39,493 bases of DNA from Clostridiales bacterium. GTDB lineage: Bacteria > Bacillota > Sulfobacillia > Sulfobacillales > Sulfobacillaceae. The position numbers and the translations under genes are program-made. Every line of letters begins with the position of its first letter. Positions within the stretch are counted from its first letter, which is position 1. Below the pieces are notes generated by a model. The model did not search any database and was not told the DNA's origin. It saw only the letters and a list, made by a program, of their open reading frames with translations. The stretch lies in contig DAHXNH010000154.1 in the NCBI GenBank assembly GCA_027365485.1, forward strand, positions 1-39,493. The letters are read 5' to 3'. This document shows, one piece after another, positions 36,057 to 39,493 of the stretch.

Positions 36057-36454
36057 CATATGGCGTTCGATCATGTCATGGACTCGCTGGCGACCGTGCG
36101 TTGGCTGTACTATTCACGTTTCGATGCGCCAAGAAAAACTGACCGTTTTGAGTCGATTAAATTCCGGTCTCCGCAAGGACTAGCCACGCACGAAGAAGTT
36201 AGGGTCTGCTTAATGTCGCGAATCATCTGCTAGCGAAGGCGTATATGCCTCAAGAGACGCGAGCGCTAACGCGACGCTAGCAATGGGCCGGTAGGGAACG
36301 ACCTCCGCGACGGCCTCAAGCATTCCAGCGAAGGCTTGCCGAGTTCGCTGGGATTATGCTACGCTAGGCATAACGAAGGCCCAAGGCGTAACCCTCGGAC
36401 CTCCGGGATCGAACGCCCAATCAGGGCGGCTCCTAAAATGATACTCAATCAGAG
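36057..36454. other. Intergenic region with one short unassigned frame
   Basis: A 57-codon plus-strand frame (ATG at 36060, stop at 36233; includes SLATVRWLYYSRFDAPRKTD) lacks a ribosome binding site and is not recognised, so it is not called. The rest holds nothing identifiable. Confidence 0.4.
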
Positions 36455-36488
36455 AGACCGCTTACCTAATGGTCGTCAGGGGCGGTCT
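36455..36488 (-). terminator. Terminator-like hairpin at the end of the holin-like toxin gene
   Basis: AGACCGC and GCGGTCT form a seven-base stem whose first arm lies inside the last codons of the small toxin gene. Overlap of the last codons with a terminator stem is usual for this kind of small toxin gene. The T-run after it is poor. Confidence 0.55.
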
Positions 36489-36565
36489 TTCCTGTTGAGT
36501 GCCACAATGGCTAAGACTAACATTGCAAACATAACCGCAAACGTTAAGCCATTCCATGTAACCAC
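36476..36565 (-). CDS. Putative holin-like small toxin, 29 aa
   Basis: This short gene begins with GTG at 36565 after AAAGGGGGTGA. The product has a polar start (MVTWNGL), one membrane helix (TFAVMFAMLVLAIVAL) and a basic end (NRKDRP), then TGA. This layout, including the final K-D-R-P encoded inside a terminator stem, matches the putative holin-like toxins of Firmicutes, related in style to type I toxins such as TxpA and BsrG, whose mRNA is silenced by an antisense RNA. The antisense RNA would come from the plus strand here, but I see no definite promoter for it. It is antisense to the surrounding accessory genes. Confidence 0.65.
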   Translation of the reverse strand: MVTWNGLTFAVMFAMLVLAIVALNRKDRP

Positions 36566-36963
36566 AGCCTCACCCCCTTTCCAGGGAGTGAGGCGCCCCA
36601 TGCGTCGAATCCATCGACATTGTAGCAAACTTTGGGGAATCCTGGGGCATAAGGTTTGACCCCTATCAACTGTCGCTCAAAGGGGTCGTGTCCATTTCAG
36701 GCTACCGCGCCGTCTTGGCCTCTTCGACGTAGGCAACCCCTCGGGTGCTTGCCGCCCTTCGGGCCAACGCAGCGGGCGGACTATTATAAAGAAAGCGGGT
36801 GGTATGAGTCCGGTGGGTGTCGAAGGGTAGGCATGAAGTCAGAGAGATCATGCCTAATCGACCGAGTACCCCCAACGAAATCTTCCAGGGTTCAGCGAAC
36901 CGCCATGGTCCCTGCTATTACTATCCCAGAGATGCCTGCCAACTCGCGAAAGGAGTTCGTTCG
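36566..36963. other. Leader region of the recombinase pseudogene
   Basis: No gene is supported. Short inverted repeats of GCCCGAA/CTTCGGGC type occur near 36735-36775. The recombinase frame is open upstream of its start, but that translation is not family-like. Confidence 0.4.
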
Positions 36964-37702
36964 ATGCGGCTGACTGAAGCCTCCGAACAATATTGCACCG
37001 TCTGCCAGCAGGACGGCTATTCCCCCTATACGATCACCGCCTATCGTTTCCAGCACCACGCTCTGATTCGTGATCTGGTGACCACGATCACCCTAGACGA
37101 CTGCCGCCACCATTTGGCTCCGTATTCACATTGGCCACCGGCCAGTCTCGGCCACAAGATTCGCGCCATCAAAAGTCTGTTCCGGTGGTTGGCAGATGAA
37201 GTTCTCTGGGTGCCCCATCTGATGCGAAAGCTCAAAGCACCGCACCTCAGCCAACGCGTCCCCAAGGCCTTCACCCTAGACGAACTCGAATGGCTGCGAA
37301 AGGCCTACGTGATCCTCGTGGATCATGCCCTCGTCAAATTCTTCTTTGCCACCGGGTGTCGGGGGGGTGAAGTCCACCGACTTTACCGGCACGACCTTTC
37401 CGGTTTTCGTCAGGCGGTCATCGTGTTGGGCAAGGGAACACAGATCGGGAAGTCTATTTCGAGTCGAAAGCGCGGATTTGGGGCCCCGCTATTTGGCCGA
37501 GCGCCAGGACCGCGACTCAGCTTTGATTGTGGCCGAACGGGCACTGCACCGTCTGTCCATTCACGGCGTCCAGGAAGCCTTGAAACGGGTCGCTGGGCGC
37601 TGTGGTTTGGCTCAAAAAATGCACCCGCATAGTCTTCGCCATTATGGGATTGTTTCGGTTATGCGAAGCGTTATGCGAAGCGTTATGAGTAAATGCCACT
37701 GA
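36964..37702 (+). pseudogene. XerC/D-like tyrosine recombinase, frameshifted and lacking the catalytic Tyr
   Basis: The ATG at 36964 has AAAGGAG eight bases upstream. The N-terminal SAM-like domain (YCTVCQQDGYSPYTITAYRF, IRAIKSLFRWLADE) is followed by the catalytic domain with FFFATGCRGGEVHRLYRHDL (first Arg). Near 37440, after VLGKGTQ, the frame shifts; the second half reads VESADLGPRYLAERQDRDSA, GVQEALKRVAGRCGLAQKMH and HPHSLRHYG (His-x-x-Arg-His). The sequence then dissolves into a short GTTATGCGAAGC tandem repeat and stops, so the nucleophilic Tyr is missing. It could once have mobilised this region. Confidence 0.8.
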
Positions 37703-38416
37703 TTCGTAAGTTTTCGCGCCTGAACGCTTCCTATAAAAGTGATGTGCTAATCCAAAATGACGGGAGATCGCCTTGCGCTTTGCCGAATCCCGAGATGACG
37801 CCGTGCGTCTTGTACTGCGCGTAACTAGAATTCAACCGCAGGAATAGCCGTCGTGGGTGAAGGATCGCGACCCCACAAGTTGGCTCTAAAACCGCTATCG
37901 GTAGCACCCACGACACGAAAAGTTATGGGACGCGTTTCTCGACCAGAGTGAGCTAGGACGCCGATTACCCGCTGACGCCCGTCTTGAGTGCCGAAGCTCG
38001 CCGTGAGGCCTGTCAGTGGTATTTTGTCCAATGATCGCGCCAAGAATGACGCAGCTTACCGATTGCGTTATAATGCTTCCAGCGTACAAGGTCTGGGAGC
38101 ATTAACGGGCAGGAGCACGCCATAAAACTAGGTTACGTTCGCGAATGGGGAAATGTCGGTTTCAGCGAACTCCAAACTGAAATGGTGCGGGGTGCGTTAG
38201 ACTGGATGATATCGCTTGATGAAAAACGAGGGATTCGTGGCTTATTATGGAATCACTTTTCAGTCTACAGTTCCCCATGCTGCCTGGCCGCGCCCCGCCG
38301 CATGCCAACCCCTAAACACAAACGACCGATCGACAGCAGTAACCGGAACGAATCACTACGTGTGGTGTAAAACCGTGGGCATTCCGTACACTGTCATTAA
38401 TAGAGGGGGGAGTAGT
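37703..38416. other. Intergenic region containing the fifth block repeat
   Basis: No gene is supported across about 710 bases. Leftward frames at 37731-38089 are unrecognised shadows. The block repeat at 38102 lies 305 bases before the next start codon. The frame open upstream of that gene (from 38216) does not read like protein. Confidence 0.45.
38102..38112 (+). repeat. Block repeat copy 5 (TTAACGGGCAG)
   Basis: Identical core, preceded by GAGCA and followed by GAGCACGCC. It begins the last gene block in the window. Confidence 0.85.
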
Positions 38417-38902
38417 GTGCGTGATAAATCGGATTGGGTTAGGTGGGTAGGGCTCAGCGTGGGTATAGGGGTTTTTGCAGTGCTTGCAATCGCGATGACC
38501 ATCCCCGGTAGATTGCGGTCATCGCAGACTAACCGATTCGTTACAACCACACAACGTTCTCATACGGTTTATCGGGCATCAGAGTTCACTCGACCTAATT
38601 CAGCGATGAGCTATCCCGTAAACGGGCATGGGCAAACCTATGGCCCGTTACCCCATAATAATCCCGAGGTCACTCCCCCGACTTTGATCAAGGTTCAAAT
38701 GACTTCGGGCGCAAGCGGATATGTGTATTGGCGGCAGCTACAAACTGCAGGACAAGATCCGACTCCGAAGACTCCCCAGCAAGCAGTGGCGTTGGACGCG
38801 CAGCTAGGGAAACCCGTGAGCCTTCCTGTCTATATGGAGAATGGCATCACGGTCATCGGACGGTTTATAATTGAACCACCGAAAACCGAGGTACAGCCTT
38901 AG
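38417..38902 (+). CDS. Membrane-anchored extracytoplasmic protein, 161 aa
   Basis: The GTG at 38417 follows GGGGGGAG at a suitable distance, whereas the longer frame lacks one. A short basic/aromatic start is followed by one membrane helix (WVGLSVGIGVFAVLAIAMTI), giving a type II anchor, then about 120 residues outside. The C-terminus (PVSLPVYMENGITVIGRFII) resembles the short strand pair seen at the end of some Firmicute surface proteins, where a hydrophobic loop carries an NG turn. Family not recognised. The first gene after block repeat 5. Confidence 0.6.
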   Translation: MRDKSDWVRWVGLSVGIGVFAVLAIAMTIPGRLRSSQTNRFVTTTQRSHTVYRASEFTRPNSAMSYPVNGHGQTYGPLPHNNPEVTPPTLIKVQMTSGASGYVYWRQLQTAGQDPTPKTPQQAVALDAQLGKPVSLPVYMENGITVIGRFIIEPPKTEVQP

Positions 38903-39286
38903 GAGGATGTTCACTGAACATTACTGGACGACTGGAAACGGGTTAAGCAAGCTGCTTCCGTCTTTAAGAAACCTCTCTTCGACCATCCGCACAAGCAGAA
39001 CGGTAAGGGATGATGCGTAAAACGGGGGCGTATGCGCACTAGAGACCTGGTGCATAAGTCCTAAAAGGCCGGGCCGATCCCCCTGAAACCCGCGTGGTTG
39101 CGATCTTCGAAAGACGATTTGTCGGGTTTCGCACCAGTTCCCTAGGTGTGTACTGTTACTAGCGGGAGCTAAACAGATGCATGGTGTAAACTGAACTTGC
39201 GCCAATGGTGTAGCCGTAAGTGAGGCGCATGTTCAGACCATCGAGCGCGCATCCGATCGCTCGGGACATCTCTAGGATGCATCCGC
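38903..39286. other. Intergenic region with a palindrome
   Basis: ATGTTCACTGAACAT at 38907-38921 is a perfect 15-base palindrome directly after the preceding stop, overlapping an AGGAGG. It may be an operator. A 38-codon frame starts within it, but the ribosome site abuts the ATG, so it is not called. The rest holds nothing identifiable. Confidence 0.45.
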
Positions 39287-39475
39287 ATGACTCAACGACG
39301 TAATCGAATCATCGTTCTTCTTCTGACGGTGGCGGTTATGGGGTCTGGGCTCGTGTTTTGGCTAACTCCTTTTGTCTATGGTTTGGCTAAGTCAGTGATC
39401 ATCAGTTCTAGCCTAATTCCGAGGTTGCACTGGTGGTCGGGGAACTCGCCCAATGGTATTCTCGGCATTCGCTGA
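39287..39475 (+). CDS. Possible small membrane protein, 62 aa
   Basis: The ATG at 39287 has an AGGA about nine bases upstream. The product starts with a basic stretch (MTQRRNR), then a membrane helix (IIVLLLTVAVMGSGLVFWLT), and a second weakly hydrophobic segment. Family not recognised. It ends 18 bases before the window edge. Confidence 0.4.
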   Translation: MTQRRNRIIVLLLTVAVMGSGLVFWLTPFVYGLAKSVIISSSLIPRLHWWSGNSPNGILGIR

Positions 39476-39493
39476 TTGGCGTAGGCAGTGGGT

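Noticed and set aside
25502-38112. Block repeats as classical integron attC sites
   Set aside because: Copies lack the paired RYYYAAC and GTTRRRY cores, have no conserved imperfect inverted repeat of 60 bases or more, and no IntI-type integrase is present.
38907-39023. 38-codon gene starting in the palindrome at 38907
   Set aside because: The AGGAGG directly abuts the ATG, the product is Ser/Thr/Arg-rich and unrecognised, and the palindrome explains the sequence better.
1-39493. CRISPR arrays, tRNA or rRNA genes
   Set aside because: No regularly spaced repeat-spacer structure, cas gene, cloverleaf-like segment or rRNA sequence was recognised on either strand.

Overview
The window looks like chromosome of a spore-forming, acid-adapted Firmicute, most like Sulfobacillus or a relative. 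The signs are strong GGAGG-type ribosome binding sites, GTG and TTG starts, a Spo0E-like phosphatase, and a secreted S53 (sedolisin) protease of the acid-active class. The species is inferred from gene content only.

Region A (1-25.2 kb) is mostly intact. It holds two small unknown genes and the Spo0E-like gene (485-1612), the S53 protease (1715-3664), a protein of five tandem homing-endonuclease-associated repeats plus a helix-turn-helix (4374-5447), and a divergent envelope locus of a YdcF/DUF218 protein facing DUF1616 and a CPBP intramembrane protease, closed by a strong terminator at 8291-8325. A leftward block follows: a SWIM-domain SNF2 ATPase, a second SNF2 ATPase, a zinc-ligand coiled-coil protein overlapping it, and a phosphohistidine swivel-domain protein (17629 down to 8973). 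Then come an SDR-fold protein, a DrrAB-like ABC exporter, a secreted unknown protein and an MmpL-type RND transporter with a clear promoter.

Region B (25.2-39.5 kb) is accessory DNA of mosaic and partly decayed character. It contains an ArsR gene beside an SRPBCC fragment, two small acidic proteins, an IS605-type right end, an IS4 pseudogene, a DDE transposase pseudogene, two GNAT acetyltransferase genes, a Phd/RelE-type toxin-antitoxin pair, an aminoglycoside-phosphotransferase fragment, a winged-helix-like gene, an unlisted 29-codon holin-like toxin gene, a broken tyrosine recombinase and small membrane proteins.

The most striking signal is an exact 11-base repeat, TTAACGGGCAG, found five times in the same orientation (25502, 31597, 32789, 34771, 38102), each time at a boundary between gene blocks and 200-320 bases before the next gene. 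With acetyltransferase, toxin-antitoxin and resistance-like cargo and a tyrosine recombinase nearby, this resembles a cassette array, although the repeat does not fit integron attC sites. A second signal is that several broken genes there are interrupted by in-frame TAG codons with recognisable coding sequence on both sides. Ordinary decay also occurs there (frameshifts, and a TAA in an IS transposase), so amber recoding is a hypothesis only.
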